Source: DATAGZ01 sp036263455
GTDB lineage: Bacteria > Pseudomonadota > Alphaproteobacteria > Dongiales > Dongiaceae
Length of the DNA: 64,000 nt
Assembly (NCBI GenBank): GCA_036263455.1
Contig: DATAGZ010000022.1
Location: 124,001 to 188,000 of the forward strand
Direction: 5' to 3'
In this document: in pieces, positions 24,702-33,450 of the stretch
Layout of the letters: every line of letters begins with the position of its first letter
Numbering within the stretch: the first letter of the stretch is position 1
The notes under the pieces: model-generated
The model's database searches: none
Told to the model about the DNA's origin: nothing
What the model saw: the letters and a program-made list of their open reading frames with translations, nothing else
Made by a program: the position numbers and the translations under genes

Positions 24702-25358
24702 ATGAAATTCTTTATTGACACAGCCGACATTGCCGAGATCGGGGAATTTGCTTCGACGGGACTGCTCGATGGCGTCACCACCAACCCCTCGCTCGTGCAG
24801 AAGACCGGCCGGAAATTTCTCGAAATCGTGCAGGAAATCTGCGCACTGGTTGCAGGCCCAGTCAGCGCGGAAGTCACCGCGACCGATTATAAGACTATGC
24901 TCGCAGAGGGACGCAAACTCGCTAGCTTGGCCGATAATGTCGTGGTCAAGGTTCCTTTGACTCCCGACGGACTGCGCACCTGCAAGGCGCTGGCGGACGG
25001 AGGCATTCCGGTCAATGTCACCCTCTGCTTTTCCGCGGCCCAGGCGCTTCTCGCCGCCAAGGCCGGCGCGACCTACATTTCCCCCTTCGTGGGCAGGCTC
25101 GACGATGTGGGCGAGGACGGCATGGCATTGATCGCCGATATTGTCGCCATCTATTCCGCTTACCCGGAAATCACGACCGAGGTACTGGTCGCCTCGGTCC
25201 GCGGTCCGCGCCACGTCATCGAAGCCGCCAAAATAGGTGCCGATGTGGCGACCCTGCCGCCTGCCGTGCTGCGGCAGCTCTTTCATCATCCGCTGACCGA
25301 CAAGGGTCTGGCCGCTTTCCTGTCGGACTGGGCCAAGACGGGACAGACGATCCTCTGA
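24702..25358 (+). CDS. tal: transaldolase (TalC-type, short form)
   Basis: A 218-residue TIM-barrel enzyme of the short transaldolase family. MKFFIDTADIAEIGE and GVTTNPSLV open the protein; the Schiff-base Lys is in NVVVKVPLTPDGL. Two positions separate transaldolase from fructose-6-phosphate aldolase: this protein has Glu in SAEVTAT and Phe in ISPFVGRLDD, both of the transaldolase type. The pentose phosphate role is transfer of dihydroxyacetone between sugar phosphates. The upstream open frame overlaps the divergent priA start, so the ATG at 24702 is chosen. Confidence 0.93.
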   Translation: MKFFIDTADIAEIGEFASTGLLDGVTTNPSLVQKTGRKFLEIVQEICALVAGPVSAEVTATDYKTMLAEGRKLASLADNVVVKVPLTPDGLRTCKALADGGIPVNVTLCFSAAQALLAAKAGATYISPFVGRLDDVGEDGMALIADIVAIYSAYPEITTEVLVASVRGPRHVIEAAKIGADVATLPPAVLRQLFHHPLTDKGLAAFLSDWAKTGQTIL

Positions 25359-26080
25359 TGACGCGCAAAGCCGGCAATCCTTCGCGCCGCTCCGCACCAC
25401 GTCTGCGGGAACAGATGGTGCTCGATTACCTGCGCGATCATCCCCACTTTCTTGCCGACCATGCGGATGTTCTCGACCGGCAATCCGTGCCGGTACGCGA
25501 TCACGGCGAGGGTGTCGTCGACTTGCAGAAGTTTATCGTTGAGAAGCTTCGCGCCGACAATGCGGCGCTGCGCAGCCGGCAGGAAGAAATCATTGCCAAC
25601 GGACGCGATAATCTCGCCACCCAGGAGCGTGTACATGGCGCGGTCATGGAGCTGCTGGAAGCCGAAAGCTTCACCCAATTCGTCGAGATCATCGTTCAGG
25701 ACCTTGCCCTTTATCTTGATGTCGATGCGGTGCGCCTGTGCATCGAGCAGTTCGACCTTGCCTTTCAGGCGCCCCGGCCGGAAGGGCTACGGCTCCTGAA
25801 ACGCGGCACCATCGGCAACTACCTCGCCAAGGGTCAGCGTGTCCTGCTGCGCGAGGATGCCTCGCACGATCCCGAAATCTTTGGCGAAGTCGCCGACCTC
25901 ATCCGTTCCGATGCGCTCGTGCGTCTGGCCATCAGCCCGGCCGCTCCTCCGGCCATGCTTGTATTCGGCACGCGCCACCCCGGCTATTTCCATGCCGGTC
26001 AGGGCACCGAACTTCTCAGTTTTCTCGCGCGGGTCATCTCTTTTGGCATACGCTCGTGGCTCAATCTTCCCTCCCCCTAG
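25358..26080 (+). CDS. DUF484 family protein
   Basis: A 240-residue cytosolic protein of the DUF484 family, a GAF-like fold with an N-terminal helical region. LRDHPHFLADHADVLDRQSVP and GVVDLQKFIVEKLRADNAALR are the usual N-terminal marks. The family commonly lies directly upstream of xerC, as here, but its function is unknown. The ATG shares one base with the tal stop, and the last 25 bases overlap the xerC start, so tal-DUF484-xerC are translated in tight succession. Confidence 0.9.
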   Translation: MTRKAGNPSRRSAPRLREQMVLDYLRDHPHFLADHADVLDRQSVPVRDHGEGVVDLQKFIVEKLRADNAALRSRQEEIIANGRDNLATQERVHGAVMELLEAESFTQFVEIIVQDLALYLDVDAVRLCIEQFDLAFQAPRPEGLRLLKRGTIGNYLAKGQRVLLREDASHDPEIFGEVADLIRSDALVRLAISPAAPPAMLVFGTRHPGYFHAGQGTELLSFLARVISFGIRSWLNLPSP

Positions 26081-27000
26081 ACGCCCCGCTCGCATATGCC
26101 CTGCCCCAATGGCTCACGCATCTTGCGGAACACCGAAACTATTCTCGCCACACGATCGATGCTTACCAGAGCGACGTCTCGGATTTTTTTTCCTTCCTCA
26201 CTTTTCATCGCGGAGAAGATCCCACCATTGCGGCATGGAGCCAGCTCTCGCGCGGCGATTTTCGCGCTTGGCTTGCCGATAAAAGAACCCGTGGCCATCA
26301 CCCTTCTTCGCTCGCGCGGGCGCTGAGCGCGCTCAAGAGCTTTAGCCGCCATTGCAAGAAAAGCGGTTTACCGGTGCCAGAGGATTTGGAAAGTATCCGG
26401 GGGCCGAAACTGCCCCGCGCTTTACCGCGCGCTTTACCGACCGATGAGATCGAAAACACCTTCTCCAACCTGGAGGGCGAACACGATCTACCCTGGATTA
26501 TTGCGCGCGACCGCGCCTTGCTCCTGCTCCTCTATGGTGCCGGCCTGCGCATTTCCGAAGCGCTCGGCCTCAATTGCGGCGATTGCGGTCCGGATCCCGC
26601 CGCCTGCCGCCAGCTCGTCATTACCGGCAAGGGAAGGAAGCAGCGCCTGGTTCCGCTCTTGCCCGACGTCACCCAGGCCATCGCGGCTTATCTTAATCTG
26701 CGGCCGGGCCAGCCAGGGCCAGACGCACCGCTCTTCCTGGGCGAGCGCGGCAAGCGGCTCAGCCCGCGTCTCATCCAGCTGCTTCTGCAGAGGATGCGCG
26801 GCCGCCTAGGACTTTCCGAAAAAATGACGCCGCATGCATTCCGCCACTCTTTCGCCACGCATCTGCTCGGCGGCGGGGCCGACCTGCGCACCATTCAAGA
26901 ATTGCTCGGCCATTCCTCGCTCTCGACCACCCAGCGTTATGCCGATATCGAGACGACCCAGCTCCTGGCTACATACCGCGCCGCGCATCCGCGCAAATAG
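26056..27000 (+). CDS. xerC: site-specific tyrosine recombinase XerC
   Basis: A 314-residue tyrosine recombinase of XerC length that resolves chromosome dimers at dif with XerD. The N-terminal SAM-like domain is at about 15-105. Catalytic residues are Arg165 (GAGLRISEAL), Lys192 (TGKGRKQR), His260 and Arg263 (HAFRHSFATHLL), His286 (LGHSSLSTTQRY) and Tyr295. I chose a GTG at 26056, inside the DUF484 gene, because no in-frame ATG fits before the conserved LPQWLTHLAEHRNYS. Continuation further upstream is not plausible. Confidence 0.92.
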   Translation: MAQSSLPLDAPLAYALPQWLTHLAEHRNYSRHTIDAYQSDVSDFFSFLTFHRGEDPTIAAWSQLSRGDFRAWLADKRTRGHHPSSLARALSALKSFSRHCKKSGLPVPEDLESIRGPKLPRALPRALPTDEIENTFSNLEGEHDLPWIIARDRALLLLLYGAGLRISEALGLNCGDCGPDPAACRQLVITGKGRKQRLVPLLPDVTQAIAAYLNLRPGQPGPDAPLFLGERGKRLSPRLIQLLLQRMRGRLGLSEKMTPHAFRHSFATHLLGGGADLRTIQELLGHSSLSTTQRYADIETTQLLATYRAAHPRK

Positions 27001-27022
27001 CCACGATAGCTATTGGGGTTTC

Positions 27023-27466
27023 CTAGACCTTCGGCCCGTAGAGCTGGCCGGCGCGTATCTCGAAAGCCACGACCATGCGTCGTACGGCCTCGTGGAAGAG
27101 CGTCCCGATCAATTTCTGGAGAATCGGCGAGGAAAAGGCGAATTCGAGGTAGAATTCGACCCGGCAATGGTCCGGCCCGGCCGGAAGAAAGCGCCAGTAA
27201 TTCTTGAGATGGCGGAACGGACCGTTGATATAAGTCACGTCGATTCTGTGATGGATACGATCGAGCACCACCCGACTGGTGAAGCGCTCTCGGATCATTT
27301 TGAATCCGATCAGCATCTCGGCAACCGCCTCGTTGGCGGTGCGGCTCTTGATCCGCACGCCCGTGCACCAGGGGAGAAATTCCGGGTAGCGCTCGATATC
27401 CGCGACCAGGTTGAAAACCTGGTCGGGCTGATAAGGCAGGATACGTTCTTCGCGATGGACCTTCAT
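27023..27466 (-). CDS. COQ10/RatA-like SRPBCC ubiquinone-binding protein
   Basis: A 147-residue START-like (SRPBCC) protein. HREERILPYQPDQVFNLVADIERYPEFLPWC is the family opening, followed by AEMLIGFKMIRERFTSRV. The homologous mitochondrial COQ10 binds coenzyme Q and supports its use in respiration; the E. coli homologue RatA has been described as a ribosome-association toxin. In alphaproteobacteria a position next to lipA is common. The ATG overlaps the lipA stop by four bases. Confidence 0.88.
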   Translation of the reverse strand: MKVHREERILPYQPDQVFNLVADIERYPEFLPWCTGVRIKSRTANEAVAEMLIGFKMIRERFTSRVVLDRIHHRIDVTYINGPFRHLKNYWRFLPAGPDHCRVEFYLEFAFSSPILQKLIGTLFHEAVRRMVVAFEIRAGQLYGPKV

Positions 27467-28389
27467 ACCCGCTGCGCGCGCGCCTTGCGCAGGCGGGCAA
27501 AATCTTCGCCGGCATGATGCGAGGAACGGGTAAGCGGCGAGGCGGCCACCAGCAGGAATCCCTTGCCCTGCCCGATCTTGCGCAGTTGCTCGAACTCCTC
27601 GGGCGCGACGAACCGGTCTACCGCCGCATGTTTGGGCGTGGGCTGGAGATACTGGCCGATGGTGAGGAAATCCACCTCGGCCACGCGCAAATCCTCCATG
27701 ACCTGGACAATCTCATCCTGGGTCTCGCCAAGCCCAACCATGAGGCCCGACTTGGTGAACAGCCGCGGGGAAATTTCCTTGGCCCACGCGAGCAGGCGCA
27801 GGGATTGGAAATAGCGGGCGCCTGGCCGGATCGAGCGATAAAGGCGCGGCACCGTTTCCAGGTTGTGGTTGAATACGTCCGGTTCCGCTTCCAGCACGAT
27901 TGCCAACGCGCCCGGCTTCTTCAGGAAATCGGGCGTCAGGACCTCGATGGTCGTTTGCGGGGAGGCGGCGCGGATGGCCCGGATCGTCGCGGCGAAATGC
28001 CCGGCCCCACCATCCTCGAGATCGTCGCGATCGACCGAGGTGACAACAATGTGCTTGAGGCCGAGCGCGGCGCACGCCTCGGCGACGTGATCGGGTTCGT
28101 GCGGATCGAGCCTGTCGGGCAGGCCGGTGGCCACATTGCAGAAGGCGCAGGCCCGGGTGCAGACCGAACCTAGGATCATCACGGTAGCGTGCTTCTGGGT
28201 CCAGCATTCGCCGATATTCGGGCAAGCCGCCTCTTCGCACACGGTGTTGAGCCCGAGAGTGCGCATGAGCGCGCGGGTATCATGATATTCCCGGGATACC
28301 GGCGCGCGTACGCGGATCCAGTCCGGCTTGCGCAACTGTACCGGATTGTCGGGCTTATGCGCCTTTTCAGGATGGCGAAGCGGGTTCAC
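27463..28389 (-). CDS. lipA: lipoyl synthase
   Basis: A 308-residue radical-SAM enzyme that inserts two sulfurs into octanoyl groups on E2 subunits. The auxiliary [4Fe-4S] cluster ligands are Cys51, Cys56 and Cys62 (CEEAACPNIGECW), and the radical-SAM cluster is bound by Cys77, Cys81 and Cys84 (CTRACAFC). RSSHHAGEDF near the end contains the conserved Ser ligand. Its substrates, the lipoyl domains of PdhB and PdhC, are encoded just upstream. Coupled by 4-base overlaps to the genes on both sides. Confidence 0.97.
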   Translation of the reverse strand: MNPLRHPEKAHKPDNPVQLRKPDWIRVRAPVSREYHDTRALMRTLGLNTVCEEAACPNIGECWTQKHATVMILGSVCTRACAFCNVATGLPDRLDPHEPDHVAEACAALGLKHIVVTSVDRDDLEDGGAGHFAATIRAIRAASPQTTIEVLTPDFLKKPGALAIVLEAEPDVFNHNLETVPRLYRSIRPGARYFQSLRLLAWAKEISPRLFTKSGLMVGLGETQDEIVQVMEDLRVAEVDFLTIGQYLQPTPKHAAVDRFVAPEEFEQLRKIGQGKGFLLVAASPLTRSSHHAGEDFARLRKARAQRV

Positions 28390-28577
28390 GACCGTCTCGC
28401 GTTAGGCCAGTCCGCAAAGGCGAAGATCCAGAAAAAGATGATGTTGATCACGGGAATGAACGCTACCAGGATCCACCATTTCGAGAATCCCGCCTTGCCA
28501 ATGATGACCGCCATCGGGATGAGAAGCGCAAGAAGCGATAGCAATCCCCAATGGTAACCCCAGTGATAATAGTACAT
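28386..28577 (-). CDS. small membrane protein of unknown function (63 aa)
   Basis: A 63-residue protein with two predicted membrane helices: LLSLLALLIPMAVIIGKAGF (about residues 12-31) and WWILVAFIPVINIIFFWIFAF (about 34-54). The N-terminus is aromatic and His-rich (MYYYHWGYHWG) and the C-terminus is short and basic. It lies between lpd and lipA, 11 bases after lpd, and its stop overlaps the lipA start by four bases, so it is expressed with the pdh/lipA genes. It resembles small two-helix proteins of unknown function; I cannot assign a role. Confidence 0.7.
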   Translation of the reverse strand: MYYYHWGYHWGLLSLLALLIPMAVIIGKAGFSKWWILVAFIPVINIIFFWIFAFADWPNARRS

Positions 28578-28588
28578 CGCGACGTTCC

Positions 28589-29989
28589 TTAGATGTGAAT
28601 GGCCCTGCCGTAAGCCGCCAGCACGGCCTCGTGCATCATCTCCGACAGGGTCGGATGCGGGAAGATCGTCTGCATCAGCTCGGCTTCGGTGGTTTCCAGT
28701 GTCTTGCCAACAACATAACCCTGGATCAATTCCGTAACCTCGGCTCCTACCATATGCGCGCCTAGCAACTCGCCTGTCTTAGCGTCGAAGACGGTTTTGA
28801 CCATGCCTTCGGGTTCGCCGAGCGCGATGGCCTTGCCATTGCCAATGAAGGGAAATTTGCCCACCTTGATCTGATAGCCTTGCTCCTTGGCCTGGGCCTC
28901 GGTGAGGCCCACGGAAGCCACTTGCGGCATGCAATAGGTGCAGCCCGGAATATTGGTCTTTTTCATCGGATGGACATCGTTGCGTCCGGCAATTTTTTCC
29001 ACGCAGATCACGCCCTCATGGCTGGCCTTGTGGGCGAGCCAGGGCGTGCCCGTGACGTCGCCGATCGCATAAAGGCCCGGCTCGCCAGTATAACCATACT
29101 CATCCGTCACGATATGAGTTTTTTCCACCTTGGCCTTGGTCCCTTCGAGACCGATATTTTCGACATTGCCGACAATACCCACGGCGAGGATGACGCGGTC
29201 GACCGTCACTTCTATAGGCTTACCCGCTTGTTCGATCGAGACCACGACATTGTTCTGATTCTTCTTAAGGCCCTTCACGCTGGCCTTCGTGAGGATTTTC
29301 ATCCCCTGCCGCTCGAAGCTCTTCTGTGCAAAGGCTGAGATTTCCGCATCCTCGACCGGCAGAACGCGGTCCATGATCTCGACCACCGTCACCTCGACAC
29401 CCAGGGTGCGGTAGAAGCTCGCGAATTCGATCCCGATCGCACCCGACCCCACGACCAGGAGCGACTTTGGCATCATGTCCGGGACCATCGCCTCTTTATA
29501 GGTCCAGACGAGCTTGCCATCCGGCTCCAGCCCCGGCATGGTGCGTGCCCGCGCGCCGGTCGCCAGCACGATGTTCTTGGCGGAGAGCTCGCCCACCTTC
29601 TTGCCGTCTTTTTCCACGACCAGCTTGCCCGGCCCCGCCAGCCGCGCGTGACCGTCCACGACCGTGACCTTGTTCTTCTTGAGAAGATGCTGCACGCCGG
29701 TGGAGAGCTGCTTCGCCACCTTGCGCGAACGGTTGACGATCTTCGGCAGATCGACGCGGTAGCCATCGACTGCCAGCCCGTAATCGCCGGCATGCTGGAT
29801 GAGATGGGCAACCTCGGCGGAGCGCAACAGGGCCTTGGTCGGAATGCAGCCCCAATTGAGGCAGATCCCGCCGAGATGCTCGCGCTCGATAACGGCGGTC
29901 TTCATGCCCAGCTGGGCCGCGCGGATCGCCGCGACGTAGCCGCCCGGTCCACCCCCCACGACAATCAAATCGAATGCTGTCTCGGCCAT
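28589..29989 (-). CDS. lpdA: dihydrolipoamide dehydrogenase (E3)
   Basis: A 466-residue FAD flavoprotein that reoxidises dihydrolipoamide to make NADH. The FAD motif VVGGGPGGYVAAIRAAQ begins at residue 11, the redox disulfide is Cys43/Cys48 (GGICLNWGCIPTKAL), the NAD motif is VVGSGAIGIEFASF, and the catalytic His-Glu pair is in IFPHPTLSEMMHEAV. Part of the pdh cluster, but separated from pdhC by a small secreted-protein gene and a 471-base gap, so it may have its own promoter. Confidence 0.97.
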   Translation of the reverse strand: MAETAFDLIVVGGGPGGYVAAIRAAQLGMKTAVIEREHLGGICLNWGCIPTKALLRSAEVAHLIQHAGDYGLAVDGYRVDLPKIVNRSRKVAKQLSTGVQHLLKKNKVTVVDGHARLAGPGKLVVEKDGKKVGELSAKNIVLATGARARTMPGLEPDGKLVWTYKEAMVPDMMPKSLLVVGSGAIGIEFASFYRTLGVEVTVVEIMDRVLPVEDAEISAFAQKSFERQGMKILTKASVKGLKKNQNNVVVSIEQAGKPIEVTVDRVILAVGIVGNVENIGLEGTKAKVEKTHIVTDEYGYTGEPGLYAIGDVTGTPWLAHKASHEGVICVEKIAGRNDVHPMKKTNIPGCTYCMPQVASVGLTEAQAKEQGYQIKVGKFPFIGNGKAIALGEPEGMVKTVFDAKTGELLGAHMVGAEVTELIQGYVVGKTLETTEAELMQTIFPHPTLSEMMHEAVLAAYGRAIHI

Positions 29990-30460
29990 GGAAACTCCCT
30001 CCCCTTGTCAAGGGATAATAGCTATTTCCTAGGATCACGCCAGACCGAAAGTCTGCGCCGCGCAGCGTGCTATCGCGGCAAGAAGAAAGGATTACGGTTT
30101 GCTCCGCCCCGCGCACTGCGTCAGCGTAGCTTGCAAGGTAGTAGCCCCTCCTCGCCACCCTTGCCATTCATGCTGTTTGCCATGATAATGTTCGAGCCCG
30201 TCTATTTCACAGCGGCAGAAGAGTTTCAAATTTTCTCCGCCTTTTTTGGATAGGGTGGTGGATTTGGTGCGCGTGAGCCACGACCTCTCGCATAGCAGGG
30301 CAAGATATTGGTCAGGCGTCATGTCCTTGGATATCACTTGCCCCGGCGCCCACGACTCTTCCGTAGTGGCGCAGCCCTAATCCCGAGCAGGGATAGGCAG
30401 AAAATGATGATGGCGCTTGGCGGTCTTCTCGACATATTTCCCCTCGAGATTCGAAATCGG
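29990..30460. other. 471-base gap inside the pdh cluster
   Basis: No convincing gene is present. A minus-strand frame of 81 codons from a GTG at 30337 to 30092 exists, with four Cys, but it has no clear Shine-Dalgarno and no family resemblance I recognise. A short hairpin CAGAC-5 nt-GTCTG lies at 30041-30055, and AATAGCTATT near 30016-30027 precedes the lpd ribosome-binding site. I found no T-run terminator and no good promoter. The gap breaks an otherwise tightly spaced operon, so it may hold a promoter or degraded gene. Confidence 0.5.
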
Positions 30461-30808
30461 CTAGGCGCCGCTACCTTTTACGGCGTCCACGGTACATTTT
30501 TCTGTAAATTTAAGAATTTTCTCTTGTGTTTCTGGCGAGAGCTGTGCCCCTGTGAGTTGGGCACGGCTTATATCGACAAGTTCGTCTCCGGAAAAACTCT
30601 TCTTCATCTCGGCGAGAAAGCAGCGGCAGGAGGAATGAATGATCCCCTTCATCTTTTCGCTTTGCTCGACATTGGCGGGCAGAGACGCCTGGGCGCTCGC
30701 TTCGCAGGATGCAACGAACGACGTGTCGAAATCGTTGGAAGGATCCTGAGCCTGGGCTGAGGCAATGGTGCAGCCGAGCGCAGCGAGGAGCAGGGCAACG
30801 CGGTGCAT
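30461..30808 (-). CDS. small secreted Cys-containing protein of unknown function (115 aa)
   Basis: A 115-residue protein with a clear Sec signal peptide (MHRVALLLAALGCTIASAQA, cleavage near residue 20). The mature part is helical and has four Cys residues: one in VASCEAS, two in SSCRCFLAEM and one in TEKCTV, enough for two disulfides in the periplasm. The ATG shares one base with the pdhC stop, giving TGATG coupling to a cytoplasmic enzyme gene. It resembles small alphaproteobacterial periplasmic proteins of unknown function. No catalytic motif is seen. Confidence 0.72.
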   Translation of the reverse strand: MHRVALLLAALGCTIASAQAQDPSNDFDTSFVASCEASAQASLPANVEQSEKMKGIIHSSCRCFLAEMKKSFSGDELVDISRAQLTGAQLSPETQEKILKFTEKCTVDAVKGSGA

Positions 30809-32073
30809 CAAATCACCAAGCTGAGCGGGTCCTCGATCAATCGCTTGAAGGCCCCGAGAAACTGCGCACCGATCGCCCCGTCGACGACGCGATGGTCCAC
30901 CGAAAGCGTGACGGTCATTATCGTGGCGATCTCTATCTTGCCCTCGCGTACGACCGGCTTCTGCTCGCCGGCGCCAACCGCCAAAATGCAGCCCTGCGGC
31001 GGGTTGATGATCGCGCTGAAGGTGCTGATGCCGAACATGCCGAGATTGGAAAGTGAGAATGTCCCGCCGGTAAATTCCTCGGGCTTGAGCTTGCCGGCCT
31101 TGGCGCGCTCGGCCAGGTCCTTCATCTCCCGCGAAATGACGGGCAGCCTTTTTTCTTCGGCCGCGCGGATAATCGGGGTGATCAGCCCGTTGGGAATGGC
31201 GACCGCCACGGAAATATCCGCGGTCCGATAGAGGCGTACGCCCTCCTCGCTCCACGAGGCATTGGCCGCGGGGACTTGCTTGAGGGCCAGAGCCGAGGCG
31301 CGAATGATGAAATCATTGACCGAGAGCTTGTACCCGTCCGCCCCTTCAGGGGCACGCGCGTTCAACTCCGACCGCAAGGCGAGCAAGCGGTCGAGCGCGC
31401 AATCCAGGCTGAGATAAAAATGCGGCACCTGCTGCTTGGATTCGGTGAGGCGACGCGCAATGACCTTACGCATGGTGCTGTGCGGTTGCAGCGTGTATTC
31501 GGCCTCGCCGAAACCGCCCGACATGGCAGGCTGGGCGGGCTTGACGGCTGCGCCGCCCGCAGGCGCCTTGAGAATATCGGCGCGCACGATTCGGCCGTGG
31601 GGACCGCTACCCTTGATGGAAGTGAGGTCGATCCCCGCTTGTGCCGCCATACGCCGCGCCAGCGGCGAGGCGAATATCCGCGCGCTCCCGCCCGACACGC
31701 TTATCGCGGGAGCGCTGGGTATTTTCTTGTCCTGGTGGCTCGGCGCTGGCTGTGCGTTCGGCGCGGCGGCGCGTGGCGACGGCGCCTCGGCGGGCTTCCC
31801 GTTCGCCTTGGCGAGGTCCGAAGGGGATTCGCCCTCTTCGAGCAGCAAGGCGATGACGTCATTGACTTTGACCCCCTGGGCGCCCTCATCGACCATGATC
31901 TTGCCGAGGCGGCCTTCATCGACGGCCTCGACCTCCATGGTCGCCTTGTCGGTCTCGATCTCCGCGATCACATCGCCGGGGCGAACCTCGTCGCCCTCCT
32001 TTTTGAGCCAGCGGGCGAGATTCCCCTCGGTCATGGTCGGCGACAGGGCCGGCATGAGAATTTTAATCGGCAT
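30808..32073 (-). CDS. pdhC: pyruvate dehydrogenase E2, dihydrolipoamide acetyltransferase
   Basis: A 421-residue E2. One lipoyl domain lies at residues about 1-80, with the lipoylated Lys in EIETDKATMEVEAVDEG. A Pro/Ala-rich linker follows, then the E3/E1-binding domain (FASPLARRMAAQAGIDLTSI at about 133-165) and the catalytic acetyltransferase domain with DHRVVDGAIGAQFL. It transfers acetyl groups from E1 to coenzyme A and forms the core of the complex. Nine bases... after pdhB's stop it begins at 32073, so it is in the same transcript. Confidence 0.97.
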   Translation of the reverse strand: MPIKILMPALSPTMTEGNLARWLKKEGDEVRPGDVIAEIETDKATMEVEAVDEGRLGKIMVDEGAQGVKVNDVIALLLEEGESPSDLAKANGKPAEAPSPRAAAPNAQPAPSHQDKKIPSAPAISVSGGSARIFASPLARRMAAQAGIDLTSIKGSGPHGRIVRADILKAPAGGAAVKPAQPAMSGGFGEAEYTLQPHSTMRKVIARRLTESKQQVPHFYLSLDCALDRLLALRSELNARAPEGADGYKLSVNDFIIRASALALKQVPAANASWSEEGVRLYRTADISVAVAIPNGLITPIIRAAEEKRLPVISREMKDLAERAKAGKLKPEEFTGGTFSLSNLGMFGISTFSAIINPPQGCILAVGAGEQKPVVREGKIEIATIMTVTLSVDHRVVDGAIGAQFLGAFKRLIEDPLSLVI

Positions 32074-32081
32074 ATTTCCCC

Positions 32082-33449
32082 CTATGCGCGATAGGCAACG
32101 CGTTTGGCCGCCGCGACGATATCCGCCGCTTGTGGCAAAGCCAGCTTCTCCAGATTAGCCGCATACGGCATCGGGACATCGGCTCCCGCCACCCGCGCAA
32201 TCGGCGCATCGAGATAGTCGAACGCCGCATCCATGATCTGCACCGCCACCTCAGCGCCAATGCCGGCAAAAGGCCAGCCTTCTTCCACCGTCACCAGACG
32301 GTTGGTTTTCTTGACCGATGCCGCGATGGTTTCAGTATCCAGGGGCCGCAAGGACCGCAGATCGATCACCTCGGCTTCGATCCCCTCTTTGGCCAAGACC
32401 TCGGCCGCTTCGAGCGCGACACTGACCATGCGGGAGAAAGCGGTGATCGTCACGGCATCTCCCGCTCGCACCACCTTGGCCTTGCCGATAGGCACCACCC
32501 ATTCGGCATCCGTGGGGACGTCGAAACTCTGACCGTAGAGAATTTCGTTTTCCAGAAAAACCACGGGGTTAGGATCGCGAATTGCCGCCTTGAGCAGGCC
32601 CTTGGCGTCGGCCGCCGACCAGGGCGCCACAACTTTCAACCCGGGACAATGGGCATACCAGCTCGCATAGCATTGCGAATGCTGGGCCGCGACTCGCGCG
32701 GCGGCGCCATTGGGACCCCGGAAGACGATGGGGCATCCCATCTGCCCGCCGGACATATAAAGAGTCTTTGCTGCAGAATTTATAATATGATCAATAGCTT
32801 GCATCGCGAAATTAAAGGTCATGAACTCGACGATCGGTCGCAATCCTCCAAAACCTGCCCCAACTCCTAAACCAGTGAAGCCATATTCCGTGATGGGCGT
32901 ATCGATGACGCGTCTCGCCCCGAATTCCTCGAGCAGTCCCTGGCTTACTTTATAGGCGCCCTGATATTCGGCCACCTCTTCGCCCATCAGAAACACCGTA
33001 GGGTCGCGCCGCATCTCCTCAGCCATCGCATCCCTGAGCGCTTCGCGCACCGTCTGGCGAACGGTCTCGCCAGTGTACGCAGGTTCGGCAGCAATCGCCG
33101 CTGGCCGGGAAGGCAGCCCAGGACTGGGCTGGGCCGGCATAGGCGCGGGCACGGCCGGAGGATGGCCGGCCCCATTCGTGCGGGCGATTTTTTCGCCGGG
33201 ATCTTCCTCGTCGCCGCGCAGCACCGCGATCGGGGTATTGACCGCGACATTTTCCGTGCCTTCGGCAATCAGGATATTATCCAGCACCCCTTCATCGACC
33301 GCTTCCACCTCCATGGTGGCCTTATCGGTCTCGATTTCCGCGATCACGTCGCCTGCCTTGACGTTATCTCCCTTGTGTTTGAGCCACCGGGCAAGCTTCC
33401 CCTCGGTCATGGTGGGCGATAAAGCGGGCATAAGAATTTCAATCGGCAT
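32082..33449 (-). CDS. pdhB: pyruvate dehydrogenase E1 beta subunit with N-terminal lipoyl domain
   Basis: A 455-residue protein. Residues about 1-80 form a lipoyl domain nearly identical in pattern to that of PdhC (EIETDKATMEVEAVDEG), followed by a Pro/Ala linker. From about 130 is the E1-beta transketolase-like domain, with EEVAEYQGAYKVSQGLLEEFG and the C-terminal domain EVIDLRSLRPLDTETI. A lipoyl domain fused to E1-beta is a feature of many alphaproteobacterial PDH complexes. It is separated by one base from pdhA, so E1 is made from one transcript. Confidence 0.96.
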   Translation of the reverse strand: MPIEILMPALSPTMTEGKLARWLKHKGDNVKAGDVIAEIETDKATMEVEAVDEGVLDNILIAEGTENVAVNTPIAVLRGDEEDPGEKIARTNGAGHPPAVPAPMPAQPSPGLPSRPAAIAAEPAYTGETVRQTVREALRDAMAEEMRRDPTVFLMGEEVAEYQGAYKVSQGLLEEFGARRVIDTPITEYGFTGLGVGAGFGGLRPIVEFMTFNFAMQAIDHIINSAAKTLYMSGGQMGCPIVFRGPNGAAARVAAQHSQCYASWYAHCPGLKVVAPWSAADAKGLLKAAIRDPNPVVFLENEILYGQSFDVPTDAEWVVPIGKAKVVRAGDAVTITAFSRMVSVALEAAEVLAKEGIEAEVIDLRSLRPLDTETIAASVKKTNRLVTVEEGWPFAGIGAEVAVQIMDAAFDYLDAPIARVAGADVPMPYAANLEKLALPQAADIVAAAKRVAYRA

Positions 33450-33450
33450 G

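Noticed and set aside
24702..25358. Fructose-6-phosphate aldolase
   Set aside because: Glu in SAEVTAT and Phe in ISPFVGRLDD are the transaldolase-type residues.
26996..27012. Terminator after xerC
   Set aside because: AATAGC/GCTATT stem is weak and lacks a following T-run.
30092..30337. 81-codon minus-strand frame in the pdh gap
   Set aside because: GTG start, no SD, no recognisable family; kept only as part of the gap description.
30808..31255. Longer version of the secreted 115-aa protein reaching into pdhC
   Set aside because: The extension is antisense-frame noise within pdhC; the ATG at 30808 begins a proper signal peptide.
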